Made by a program: the position numbers and the translations under genes. Shown here piece after piece: positions 50,780 through 59,294 of a stretch of DNA of 64,000 nt. The stretch is from NCBI GenBank assembly GCA_002394385.1, contig DGTS01000039.1:155921-219920 (forward strand), in the 5' to 3' direction. The first letter of the stretch is position 1, and the number at the start of each line of letters is the position of its first letter. This stretch comes from Prevotella sp. UBA4330. GTDB taxonomy: Bacteria > Bacteroidota > Bacteroidia > Bacteroidales > Bacteroidaceae. Below the pieces are notes generated by a model. That model was not told the origin of the DNA. It saw only the letters and a program-made list of their open reading frames with translations, and ran no database searches.

Positions 50780-52189
50780 ATGAGAAGGATTATTGCGCCT
50801 TTTTTGATTATATTGTTTGCTGCCACATCCCTGATGTCATGTCTTAAGGGAGATGATGACGAAGTCATACGTTATAGCGACACAGCACTGAGCGCATTCC
50901 AGGTGACAAATATCGTTGTGACAAAGACTACAAAGTCGTCGCAAGGAACAGACAGCACGTATAAGGTGAAGCAAAGTGCCACTTCTTATACGTTCCAGAT
51001 AGATCAGGAGAAGCGCGAGATATATAATGTTGACTCGCTGCCATACGGCACCGATGGCACCAAGATGCTTGTTTATGTGGCAACGGTGAACAACGGTGTG
51101 GCGCTGCTGAAGTCGCTCGTTGGCGTTGATGCAACCACATTCTCAAGTACCGACTCTCTCGACTTCTCGGTGCCTCGCACTGTCATCGTGCGAAGCAGTG
51201 ACGGTAACTATAGTCGTGAATACACCGTGAAGGTGAACATTCACAAGCAGAAAGGCGAGGACTTCAAATGGGCGATGCTCGGAACCAATGCCGAACTGGC
51301 TGACCTCAAGGCGCTCAGAGCCTTCAATATCGGCGGCAAAATGGTGGTCTTCGGCAGCGACGGCACCAATACCAGGGCACTGCAGACAAATGCTTCCGAC
51401 GGTAAGGCATGGACACCGGTGACATTCAATTTCAAAGGTCTGCTGCCTGCTGAGGCATACCAGCAGATTGTTAAGAAAGACAACCAGTTGTATCTGATAT
51501 ACGACGGCAAACTGTATTCGTCTGCCGACGGTGCGTCGTGGGACGAAGAAGGGACACCGGCGGTGAAAAAACTCGTGGCTGCATCGAGCGATAAACTCTA
51601 CGGCATTACAGACGGCGGCGATATGATGAGCAGCAGCGACGGCTCGGCATGGAACGCCGACGGCTTGGACACCGAGGCTTCGATGCTGCCTGCAAACGAC
51701 ATCAACTATGCCTGCAACGTGCTCCGCACCAACAAGGATGTGGAGAGGGTAGTGCTCGTTGGCAACCGCGATGCCTCTATCTATGCGGCAGACACAGCGG
51801 CTGTGATATGGAACAAAATAGACGACACAGGCAGTTACGCCGTAAATCTGCCGTGGGCATACTACTCGATTGACATAAAGAACAAGTATGTGCTGCCACG
51901 ACTTGCAAATCTGTCGATGACCAGTTGCGGCGACTATTTGCTGGCTCTGGGCGGCAAGGGCGTTGGCGCATGCACCAAGGAGGCGTACAGCCAGATTTAC
52001 ACCAGCCTTGACGGCGGCGTTACATGGCAGAACGAGGCAGGCTTCCAGTTGCCCGAGGGCATCGACAAGTCGGCCACGATGATGGCGCTTGCCACCGACG
52101 ACAGTTACCATCTGTGGATTATCTGCAGCGGCACGGGCCAGATATGGCGCGGCCGTCTGAACAGTCTGGGATGGCTTACGGAAGAGTAA
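50780..52189 (+). CDS. DUF6242-type lipoprotein
   Basis: This 469-aa lipoprotein starts at the ATG at 50780 (MRRIIAPFLIILFAATSLMSC), with a clear lipobox ending at Cys21. The upstream in-frame extension contains the promoter. An N-terminal Ig-like domain (about 30-160: DTALSAFQVTNIVVTKTTKS, then SREYTVKVNIHKQ) precedes a beta-propeller-like C-terminal region with repeated SSADGASWDEEG and SSSDGSAWNADG motifs that resemble BNR/Asp-box repeats. The gene is the first of the uppS-bamA-ompH cluster, an arrangement I recognise from Bacteroides and Prevotella. An envelope role is implied by position only. The family name is from memory of this synteny. Confidence 0.7.
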   Translation: MRRIIAPFLIILFAATSLMSCLKGDDDEVIRYSDTALSAFQVTNIVVTKTTKSSQGTDSTYKVKQSATSYTFQIDQEKREIYNVDSLPYGTDGTKMLVYVATVNNGVALLKSLVGVDATTFSSTDSLDFSVPRTVIVRSSDGNYSREYTVKVNIHKQKGEDFKWAMLGTNAELADLKALRAFNIGGKMVVFGSDGTNTRALQTNASDGKAWTPVTFNFKGLLPAEAYQQIVKKDNQLYLIYDGKLYSSADGASWDEEGTPAVKKLVAASSDKLYGITDGGDMMSSSDGSAWNADGLDTEASMLPANDINYACNVLRTNKDVERVVLVGNRDASIYAADTAAVIWNKIDDTGSYAVNLPWAYYSIDIKNKYVLPRLANLSMTSCGDYLLALGGKGVGACTKEAYSQIYTSLDGGVTWQNEAGFQLPEGIDKSATMMALATDDSYHLWIICSGTGQIWRGRLNSLGWLTEE

Positions 52190-52245
52190 TCGTATAATGA
52201 AGCGGTATTCGCGCACGCGCGATAATATATATAAGGTAACAGGGC

Positions 52246-52953
52246 ATGAAGAATAACGTCACGAAGCATACGATGCGGCTCGCCATGATGGCGGTGTTGC
52301 TGGTCTCTTCGCTCGGCATCTGGGCGCAGGAAGACGAGGAGTACCGCATGGAGATAGGTGCAGGCATCGGCATTACGGGATATCTTGGCGACTTCAACCC
52401 CAGCCTTACGAAGAACCTGCAGCCCTCGGCAAGCATCGTCTTGCGCCGCTATTTCAATCCCTACATGGGTCTGAAAGCGCAGTTGGGATATGGGAAGATG
52501 AAGGGACAGGCGGCCGATGTCGAAACCTTCTATCCCGAATACCAGGGCACCGACTATAAGTTTGACAACACCCTTGTCGGTCTTGACATCACCTACGAAT
52601 ACAACTTCTGGCCTTACGGCACAGGAAGGGAATATCGCGGGGCTAAGCCTCTGACACCCTACTTCATGCTGGGACTGGGCGGAACATTCGTCAAGGGAGC
52701 CGAGAAGAACATCTTCACCGTCAACGTCCCTATCGGACTGGGCGTGAAATACAAGATAGCACCGCGCCTGAACCTCGGGTTCGAGTGGGCAATGCACATC
52801 TCGCTGAGCGACGAACTCGACGGAGTGAAAGACCCGTACATGGTGAAGACAAGCGGCGCTTTCAAGAACACAGATTGCTATCACACACTTCAGGTGTCGC
52901 TGACCTACAGTTTTATGCCGAAGTGCAGAACGTGTCATAACGATAGATACTGA
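52246..52953 (+). CDS. DUF6089 outer-membrane beta-barrel protein
   Basis: This 235-aa protein has a signal peptide (about 1-27, ending IWAQ). The rest alternates amphipathic strands (MEIGAGIGITGYLGDFNPSL, LRRYFNPYMGLKAQLGYGKM, IFTVNVPIGLGVKYKIAPRL) as in small 8-10-strand outer-membrane barrels. The C-terminus has cysteines (PKCRTCHNDRY), which is unusual for a barrel end. It lies 2 nt before uppS and is a conserved member of the uppS-bamA neighbourhood in Bacteroidales. Its function is unknown; involvement in outer-membrane assembly is suggested by context. Confidence 0.8.
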   Translation: MKNNVTKHTMRLAMMAVLLVSSLGIWAQEDEEYRMEIGAGIGITGYLGDFNPSLTKNLQPSASIVLRRYFNPYMGLKAQLGYGKMKGQAADVETFYPEYQGTDYKFDNTLVGLDITYEYNFWPYGTGREYRGAKPLTPYFMLGLGGTFVKGAEKNIFTVNVPIGLGVKYKIAPRLNLGFEWAMHISLSDELDGVKDPYMVKTSGAFKNTDCYHTLQVSLTYSFMPKCRTCHNDRY

Positions 52954-52955
52954 TT

Positions 52956-53705
52956 ATGGAACAATTGGACAAGAACCGCATCCCGCAGCACATCGCCATT
53001 ATCATGGACGGTAACGGGCGATGGGCCAAAGAGCATGGGCATGAGCGCACCTACGGACACAAGGCAGGCGTGGAGACAGTGCGCAGAATCACTGCCGAGT
53101 GTGTCAAGTTAGGAGTGAAATACCTCACGCTATACACATTCTCGACAGAGAACTGGAACCGGCCAGCCGACGAGATTTCGGCATTGATGGGACTGGTGCT
53201 CACATCGCTCGAGGACGAGATATTCATGAAGCACAACGTGCGTCTGCGCGTCATCGGCGACATGGACCGACTGCCAAAGGAGGTGAGCGAGAAACTGTGG
53301 CACACCATGGAGCGCACCGCCGACAACGACACCATGACGGTGGTTGTGGCACTCAGTTACTCGTCGCGTTGGGAAATAACGCAGGCCGTGCGCGATATCG
53401 TGTGGGAGATAAAGAAGAACAACATGGTGCCTACCACCATCGACCCCGATGAAATCACCGAGGAGACAGTGTCAAAGCACCTCGAGACATACTTCATGCC
53501 AGACCCCGAACTGCTCATACGCACCGGAGGAGAACTGCGCGTGAGCAACTATCTGCTCTGGCAGATTGCATATTCGGAACTCTATTTCACCGATACCTAC
53601 TGGCCCGACTTCGACGAGCAGGGACTCCACGAGGCGATAATCGACTATCAGAGCAGACAGCGACGTTTCGGAAAGACCGGCGAACAGGTGGAGGAGAAGA
53701 AATGA
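52956..53705 (+). CDS. uppS: Undecaprenyl diphosphate synthase
   Basis: This 249-aa cis-prenyltransferase makes C55 undecaprenyl diphosphate from farnesyl diphosphate and eight isopentenyl diphosphates, the lipid carrier precursor for peptidoglycan and surface glycans. The conserved HIAIIMDGNGRWAKEHGHER motif (about 12-31, with catalytic Asp18) is present. So are TLYTFSTENWNRP (about 64-76) and the C-terminal LLIRTGGELRVSNYLLWQ and YSELYFTDTYWPDF motifs. Length is typical. It starts 2 nt after the DUF6089 gene, and bamA follows. Confidence 0.97.
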   Translation: MEQLDKNRIPQHIAIIMDGNGRWAKEHGHERTYGHKAGVETVRRITAECVKLGVKYLTLYTFSTENWNRPADEISALMGLVLTSLEDEIFMKHNVRLRVIGDMDRLPKEVSEKLWHTMERTADNDTMTVVVALSYSSRWEITQAVRDIVWEIKKNNMVPTTIDPDEITEETVSKHLETYFMPDPELLIRTGGELRVSNYLLWQIAYSELYFTDTYWPDFDEQGLHEAIIDYQSRQRRFGKTGEQVEEKK

Positions 53706-53761
53706 CAACTCGCCCGCAGACGGCGGGAAGAACATATAAAGACTTACAACATACGTTGATA

Positions 53762-56377
53762 ATGAATAAGATGACAAGGAAAATACTCCTGATGGCGGCA
53801 CTGATGATAAGCATCGCTGCCGGCGCTCAAGAGAAAATCATAAACCCCGACATCACATACGCGGGCAATCCCCGCAGTTGTGTCATCGGCGGCATTACCG
53901 TTTCAGGCGTGGAAGGCTATGAAGACTATGTGCTGACAGGTATCTCTGGACTCGTCGTGGGACAGCACGTGACACTGCCGGGAAACGAGATTACCGATGC
54001 CGTGAAACGCTACTGGAAGCACGGACTGTTCTCGAAGGTTGCCATAAGCGCCGACTCCATCGTGGGCGACAAGGCATACCTGCACTTCCACCTCGCATTG
54101 CGTCCGCGCGTGAGCACCATCAACTATATCGGACTTAAGAAGAGCGAGCGCGAGGACATGGAGCAGAAACTGGGACTGCTGAAGGGCAATCAGATAACGC
54201 CTAACATGATAGACCGCGCCAAGATACTGGCAAAGAAATACTTCGACGACAAGGGTTACAAGAACGCTGACATACAGATAACCCAGCGCGACGACGTGAC
54301 AGCGAAGAACCAGGTGATTCTCGACATCTTTGTCGATAAGAAGGAGAAGATAAAGGTTCACGAGATAATCATCGACGGCAACGAGAAACTCTCTGACAGC
54401 AAGATAAAGGGCGGACTGTTCCGCAAAGGCGCATTTGCCAAGACACACGAGGCAGGCAAACTGTCGAGTTTCCTCAAAGCGAAGAAATACACCCCCGAGC
54501 GTTACAAGGAGGACAAGCAGAAACTCATAGAGAAGTACAACGAACTGGGTTACCGCGATGCCGTCATCCTTGAAGACTCGGTGTGGAACTACGACGACAA
54601 GCATGTCAACATCTACCTTAAGGTGGATGAGGGCAAGAAATACTATATCCGCAACATCACATGGGTGGGAAACACCATCTATCCAACCGACAACCTCGCC
54701 CGTCTTCTGGAGATGCAGAAGGGCGATGTGTATAACCAGAAATTTCTGAACAAACGACTCTCTGAGGACGACGACGCTGTGGGCAACCTCTACTGGAACA
54801 ACGGTTACCTTTTCTATAACCTGCAGCCGACAGAGGTTAACATCGTTGGCGACTCGATAGACCTTGAGATGCGCATACAGGAGGGACCGCAGGCGCACAT
54901 CAACCGTGTGCGTATCAATGGTAACACCAGGCTCTATGAGAACGTCATCAGACGTGAGTTGCGCACCAAGCCGGGCGACCTCTTCTCGAAAGACGCCCTG
55001 CAGCGTTCGGCTCGCGAACTTGCATCAATGGGACACTTCGACCCAGAGCAGATAGACCCGAAGGTGCTGCCTAACTATGAGGACGGTACTGTTGACATCA
55101 ACTATAACCTCGTGTCGAAGTCGAACGACCAGATAGAGTTCTCGCTCGGATGGGGACAGACTGGTGTCATCGGCCGCGTGGGACTGAAACTGAACAACTT
55201 CTCGATGGCAAACCTGTTCAACAAGAACAAGGAACACCGCGGCATCATGCCTATCGGCGACGGTGAGGTGCTCTCTATCGGTGCCCAGACCAACGGTACT
55301 TACTATCAGTCGTACAACGCAAGTTACTCTACAAGTTGGTTCGGAGGCAAACGACCGATACAGTTCACTGTCGGAGCATACTACAGCAAGCAGACCGACG
55401 TGTCGAGCAACTATTATAACAGCGCCTACATGAACAACTATTACAACTACCTGTATGGCGTTGGAAGCAGTTACTACAACAGTTACGAGAACTATTACGA
55501 CCCAGACAAGTATGTGCGCCTGCTCGGAGCAAGTGTGGGATGGGGTACGCGTCTGCGCTGGCCTGACGACTATTTCATGCTCAACGTAGAACTGGCCTAC
55601 ACGCGTTATATGCTGAAGAACTGGCGCTACTTCCTCGTATCGACAGGTAACTGTAACAACCTCAACCTCGGCATCACCCTCTCGCGTGTATCTACCGACA
55701 ACCAACTCTTCCCGCGTCGCGGTTCAGAGTTCACCGCATCGGTAACAATCACACCGCCTTGGAGCAAGTTTGAGGATAAAGACTACAAGAACCTTGCCAC
55801 CGACCCGAAGTCTGCCACATACGCACAGGAGCAGCAGGAGAAGTACCGCTGGATTGAGTACCACAAGTGGAAGTTCAAGGCTCGCACATACACTGCGCTC
55901 ACCAACGGACAGAAGTGTCTCGTGCTGATGACCCGCGTGGAGTTGGGTCTGCTCGGCTCTTACAATAAAGACAAGAAATCTCCGTTCGAAACATTCTACA
56001 TGGGTGGCGACGGCATGAGCGGATACAGCAACGGTTACGCACAGGAGACCATCGGCCTGCGAGGTTACGACAACGGTTCGCTGACACCATACTACAGCGA
56101 GGGCTATGCCTACGACCGCTTCACGCTCGAACTGCGCTATCCATTGCTGCTCGGAAACACCACCATCTACGGTCTGGCATTTGCCGAGGCAGGTAACGCC
56201 TGGACAGAGACGAAGAAGTTCAACCCCTTCGACATGAAGCGCTCTGCTGGTGTCGGTGTGCGCATCTTCCTCCCGATGGTGGGCATGATGGGTATCGACT
56301 GGGCATACGGTTTCGACAAGGTGTTCGGCACCAAGGGTGGCTCGCAGTTCCACTTCGTGCTCGGACAGGAGTTCTGA
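53762..56377 (+). CDS. bamA: Outer-membrane assembly factor BamA
   Basis: This 871-aa BamA (Omp85) inserts beta-barrel proteins into the outer membrane. An in-frame ATG at 53702 overlaps the uppS stop, but the ATG at 53762 gives a standard signal peptide (MTRKILLMAALMISIAAGA) and is preferred. Five POTRA-like domains cover about residues 30-430 (for example INRVRINGNTRLYENVIRRE). The barrel follows, rich in Tyr/Asn (NNYYNYLYGVGSSYYNSYEN), with the conserved GLRGYDNGSLTP lid-type motif near 755. It ends in FHFVLGQEF with the C-terminal Phe that BAM substrates need. Three Skp-type chaperone genes follow, the normal partners. Confidence 0.96.
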   Translation: MNKMTRKILLMAALMISIAAGAQEKIINPDITYAGNPRSCVIGGITVSGVEGYEDYVLTGISGLVVGQHVTLPGNEITDAVKRYWKHGLFSKVAISADSIVGDKAYLHFHLALRPRVSTINYIGLKKSEREDMEQKLGLLKGNQITPNMIDRAKILAKKYFDDKGYKNADIQITQRDDVTAKNQVILDIFVDKKEKIKVHEIIIDGNEKLSDSKIKGGLFRKGAFAKTHEAGKLSSFLKAKKYTPERYKEDKQKLIEKYNELGYRDAVILEDSVWNYDDKHVNIYLKVDEGKKYYIRNITWVGNTIYPTDNLARLLEMQKGDVYNQKFLNKRLSEDDDAVGNLYWNNGYLFYNLQPTEVNIVGDSIDLEMRIQEGPQAHINRVRINGNTRLYENVIRRELRTKPGDLFSKDALQRSARELASMGHFDPEQIDPKVLPNYEDGTVDINYNLVSKSNDQIEFSLGWGQTGVIGRVGLKLNNFSMANLFNKNKEHRGIMPIGDGEVLSIGAQTNGTYYQSYNASYSTSWFGGKRPIQFTVGAYYSKQTDVSSNYYNSAYMNNYYNYLYGVGSSYYNSYENYYDPDKYVRLLGASVGWGTRLRWPDDYFMLNVELAYTRYMLKNWRYFLVSTGNCNNLNLGITLSRVSTDNQLFPRRGSEFTASVTITPPWSKFEDKDYKNLATDPKSATYAQEQQEKYRWIEYHKWKFKARTYTALTNGQKCLVLMTRVELGLLGSYNKDKKSPFETFYMGGDGMSGYSNGYAQETIGLRGYDNGSLTPYYSEGYAYDRFTLELRYPLLLGNTTIYGLAFAEAGNAWTETKKFNPFDMKRSAGVGVRIFLPMVGMMGIDWAYGFDKVFGTKGGSQFHFVLGQEF

Positions 56378-56465
56378 TTGTCCTAAATGTCGCAAAAAGT
56401 AGCAAGTGTTAAACTAAAACGGCGGCATGCCGTCAAACGATAGACTAATTTTTAAAACACAGACG

Positions 56466-56978
56466 ATGAAGAAACTATTTATGATAGCCGTTATGGCAAT
56501 AGTTGCTCTTACGGCTAATGCGCAGAAATTCGCACTCATTGACATGGATTACATCCTGAAGAACGTGCCTGCTTACGAGCGTGCCAACGAGCAGTTGAAC
56601 CAAATCTCTAAGAAATGGCAGGCCGAGGTTGAGGCTCTCAACACCGAGGCACAGACCATGTACAAGAACTACCAGAACGAGGTGGTGTTCCTCTCGCAAG
56701 AGCAGAAGAAGGCAAAGCAAGACGCCATCATGCAGAAGGAGAAGGAGTCGAGCGAACTCAAGCGTAAGTACTTCGGACCGGAAGGCGAACTGTTCAAGAA
56801 ACGTGAGGCTCTGATGACTCCCATCCAGGAGGAAATCTACGCCGCAGTGAAGGACATCTCCGACCTTCGCGGCTACTCACTCGTGCTCGACCGCGCCAGC
56901 AACGGCGCCATCATCTTCGGCTCGCCGAAGATTGACATCAGCAACGAGGTGCTCCAGAAACTCGGTTATGCTAATTGA
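56466..56978 (+). CDS. OmpH/Skp-family periplasmic chaperone (copy 1)
   Basis: This 170-aa Skp/OmpH protein is a trimeric jellyfish-like chaperone that carries unfolded outer-membrane proteins to BamA. The ATG at 56466 starts a clear signal peptide (MKKLFMIAVMAIVALTANAQ). An upstream in-frame start at 56427 would add a polar stretch in front of it and is rejected. The mature protein has the family's first strand (KFALIDMDYILKNVPAYERA), a long coiled coil (about 45-120) and the C-terminal strand (YSLVLDRASNGAIIFGSPKI). It follows bamA by 88 nt and precedes two paralogues. Confidence 0.93.
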   Translation: MKKLFMIAVMAIVALTANAQKFALIDMDYILKNVPAYERANEQLNQISKKWQAEVEALNTEAQTMYKNYQNEVVFLSQEQKKAKQDAIMQKEKESSELKRKYFGPEGELFKKREALMTPIQEEIYAAVKDISDLRGYSLVLDRASNGAIIFGSPKIDISNEVLQKLGYAN

Positions 56979-57036
56979 ACAGGAGTTTAGTGCTTAGTAA
57001 TTTATAATGTAATAACAATAAAACAAAGAAAGAAAA

Positions 57037-57537
57037 ATGAAAAAGATTATCATTATGTTGATGGTGTTCGCACCAATGTCGCTTTTCGCACAGAAGTTCG
57101 GACATGTTGATTCTCAGGCTATCATGCAGGGAATGCCAGAGTTTATCTCTGCACGCGGCGAAGTGGAGGCTCAGACAAAGAAGTATGAGGACGAACTCCA
57201 GAGCATGCAGCAGGAACTGCAGCGCAAGAGTGAGGAATATGAGAAGAACGCAAGCACCATGAACGACACCAAGCGTCAGGAGACTGAGACTGAGTTGCAG
57301 CAGATGTACCAGAAGATTCAGCAGACATACCAGGACAACCAGCAGGCTCTCGCTAAACTGCAGCAGGAGAAGATTCAGCCGATAACAACAAAACTGCTCA
57401 ACGCCATCAAGAACGTAGGCAAGAATGGCAGTTATGTTTACATCATGGATGTGGCCGCTGGAATACCATATATCAGCGAGTCGCTGAGCAAGGACGTTAC
57501 TGCTGAGGTTAAGGCAGAACTGCAGAAACTGAAGTAA
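57037..57537 (+). CDS. OmpH/Skp-family periplasmic chaperone (copy 2)
   Basis: This 166-aa OmpH-family protein has signal peptide MKKIIIMLMVFAPMSLFAQ. The mature chain begins KFGHVDSQAIMQGMPEFISA, with the same first strand and helix as copy 1. The coiled coil is Gln/Glu-rich (QQMYQKIQQTYQDNQQALAK). The C-terminal strand is YVYIMDVAAGIPYISESLSK. The gene lies 58 nt after copy 1 and probably shares its transcript. Divergence from copy 1 suggests an old duplication, common in Bacteroidales. Confidence 0.92.
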   Translation: MKKIIIMLMVFAPMSLFAQKFGHVDSQAIMQGMPEFISARGEVEAQTKKYEDELQSMQQELQRKSEEYEKNASTMNDTKRQETETELQQMYQKIQQTYQDNQQALAKLQQEKIQPITTKLLNAIKNVGKNGSYVYIMDVAAGIPYISESLSKDVTAEVKAELQKLK

Positions 57538-57651
57538 CCCTCTTTAGAGGGAAGACAGCAAGGGGAGTTAAGTAGTTAAGACATCAGACGCATTCTTACC
57601 TGCTTAACTCCTTAATAACTTAACTGCTTATCTCATAACCCCCACCCCCCC

Positions 57652-57710
57652 AAACTCATAAACTCCTAAACTCCCAAACTTATAAACTTATAAACTTCAA
57701 AACTTCTTTA
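57652..57710. repeat. Octamer tandem repeat before the third ompH gene
   Basis: Seven copies of AAACTYMT-type octamers (AAACTCAT, AAACTCCT, AAACTCCC, AAACTTAT and variants) lie directly upstream of the ATG at 57733. A run of C (about 57638-57651) precedes them. Confidence 0.85.
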
Positions 57711-57732
57711 CTCCCCAACCCTTTATATTATA

Positions 57733-58269
57733 ATGAAACAAGACATGAACTGCGGAAAGGCTATATTTCTGAACACTCTGCTTGCCATGTGTCTTTTCTT
57801 CTTAGCACCGATGGCTGCAAGCGCGCAGAACCGCATAGCATATTTCAGTTATGACGAGGCAATGAAGTCGATGCCCGAATATGTTCTGGCACAGAACAAC
57901 ATCGGTTCGCTGCGCACGAAGTATGACGCAGAGATGAAGAGGGCAGAGGACGAGTTCAACAACAAGTACGAGGAGTTTCTCGACGGTCAGCACGACTTCG
58001 CACCGCTGATTCTGCAGAAACGGCAGGCAGAACTGCAGGAACTGATGCAGAAGAACATCGCCTTCAAGGCTGAGGCAGAGCGTCTGCTCGCACAGGCAGA
58101 GAAGGATGCTATGGCTCCTGTCACAGAGAAGATGAAGACAGTGTTGCAGAGAATAGGCAAGGAGCGCGGCTATGCCGTCATCCTGAACACCGACAGCAAC
58201 GCTTGTCCTTACATCGACACCACCATTGCCGACGACATCACAACCATCGTTAAAGACGCACTGCGATAA
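57733..58269 (+). CDS. OmpH/Skp-family periplasmic chaperone (copy 3)
   Basis: This 178-aa OmpH-family protein has a longer signal peptide (about 1-31, ending ASAQ). The mature chain starts NRIAYFSYDEAMKSMPEYVL. The helical hairpin is shorter and more charged than in copies 1 and 2 (KRAEDEFNNKYEEFLDGQHD). The C-terminal strand is YAVILNTDSNACPYIDTTIA. The gene is set apart by a 195-nt gap with period-8 repeats, and murI begins 1 nt after its stop, so it may be transcribed with murI. Confidence 0.9.
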   Translation: MKQDMNCGKAIFLNTLLAMCLFFLAPMAASAQNRIAYFSYDEAMKSMPEYVLAQNNIGSLRTKYDAEMKRAEDEFNNKYEEFLDGQHDFAPLILQKRQAELQELMQKNIAFKAEAERLLAQAEKDAMAPVTEKMKTVLQRIGKERGYAVILNTDSNACPYIDTTIADDITTIVKDALR

Positions 58270-58270
58270 C

Positions 58271-59113
58271 GTGAACACACCACTGCCTTCATCACCAGGA
58301 CCAATAGGTGTCTTCGATAGCGGCTACGGAGGATTGACCATACTCCACCAGATGCGCCAGATGCTGCCGCAATATGACTATCTTTATCTCGGAGACAATG
58401 CCCGTGCGCCGTATGGCCCACGCTCGTTCGACGTGGTCTATCGCTTCACCCGCGAGGCGGTGATGAAACTTTTCTCTATGGGATGCCACTTGGTCATCCT
58501 CGCTTGCAACACCGCTTCGGCAAAGGCTTTGCGCACTTTGCAGCAAAACGACTTGCCGACACTGGGAACCGACCGCCGCGTTCTCGGCGTGATACGCCCA
58601 ACAACAGAGAATATCGGCTCGCTGACAACATCGCGACACGTGGGCATTCTTGCCACCGAGGGCACCATACGCAGCCGCAGTTACGAACTGGAGATAGCCC
58701 ATCAGGCACCCGACGTCGTGGTGACCGGGCAGGCGTGTCCCCTCTGGGCTGCCATCGTTGAGGCCAACGAGGCCGACAGTCCTGGTGCTGACTACTTCGT
58801 GCGCAAGCGTATCGACGAACTGTTGCGCCGCGACCCCGAGATAGACACCATCATTCTGGCATGCACCCACTATCCGCTGCTGCTGAACACCATACTCAAG
58901 CACGTGCCGCGAGGCGTGCGCGTGGTGCCGCAGGGCGAGTATGTGGCAAGCAGTCTGGTGCAGTATATGCAGCGACATCCCGAAATGGAGGAGCGCATAA
59001 CGCAAGGAGGCACCTGCCATTATCTCACCACCGAGAATCCCGAACGCTTCACCGAGTGCGCCCGAGTGTTTCTCAAGGAGGATGTCGAAGTGGAAAACGT
59101 AGTCTTGGGATAA
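58271..59113 (+). CDS. murI: Glutamate racemase
   Basis: This 280-aa MurI converts L-glutamate to D-glutamate for peptidoglycan. The likely start is GTG at 58271, which directly follows the TAA of the preceding gene (58267-58269). An ATG at 58226 is in frame but lies within that gene. The motifs PIGVFDSGYGGLTIL (first catalytic acid region), LVILACNTASAKAL and DTIILACTHYPLLL carry the two catalytic cysteines. NARAPYGPRSFD is also conserved. It closes the envelope cluster. The downstream palindromic repeat at 59145-59214 may serve as terminator. Confidence 0.95.
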   Translation: MNTPLPSSPGPIGVFDSGYGGLTILHQMRQMLPQYDYLYLGDNARAPYGPRSFDVVYRFTREAVMKLFSMGCHLVILACNTASAKALRTLQQNDLPTLGTDRRVLGVIRPTTENIGSLTTSRHVGILATEGTIRSRSYELEIAHQAPDVVVTGQACPLWAAIVEANEADSPGADYFVRKRIDELLRRDPEIDTIILACTHYPLLLNTILKHVPRGVRVVPQGEYVASSLVQYMQRHPEMEERITQGGTCHYLTTENPERFTECARVFLKEDVEVENVVLG

Positions 59114-59144
59114 TCCTTTCGGACATTCATTTGTATCACATACA

Positions 59145-59214
59145 AAAGTAAAATAGCCTATATTGCCGACCAATATAGGCTATTTTACTTTTCAATATAG
59201 GCTATTTTACTTTC
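59145..59214. repeat. GTAAAATAGCCTATATTG repeat (copy C), forms a hairpin
   Basis: AAAGTAAAATAGCCTATATT and its inverse (ending TATTTTACTTT) flank a short centre and would pair over about 20 bp. A further unit follows to 59214. It lies between the convergent murI and LolC/E-like genes and could stop transcription from both sides. Confidence 0.8.
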
Positions 59215-59294
59215 TCAAAGATGTCTTTTGGAGTCCCGAAGAGGCATCTTTCACATTCTCATTGATGCTCTTTGGGAATGTCGTTGACGGTTAA

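Noticed and set aside
51143..52938. Long minus-strand frames opposite the DUF6242 and DUF6089 genes
   Set aside because: The plus-strand genes have a lipobox or signal peptide, promoter and conserved order. The antisense frames have no recognisable features.
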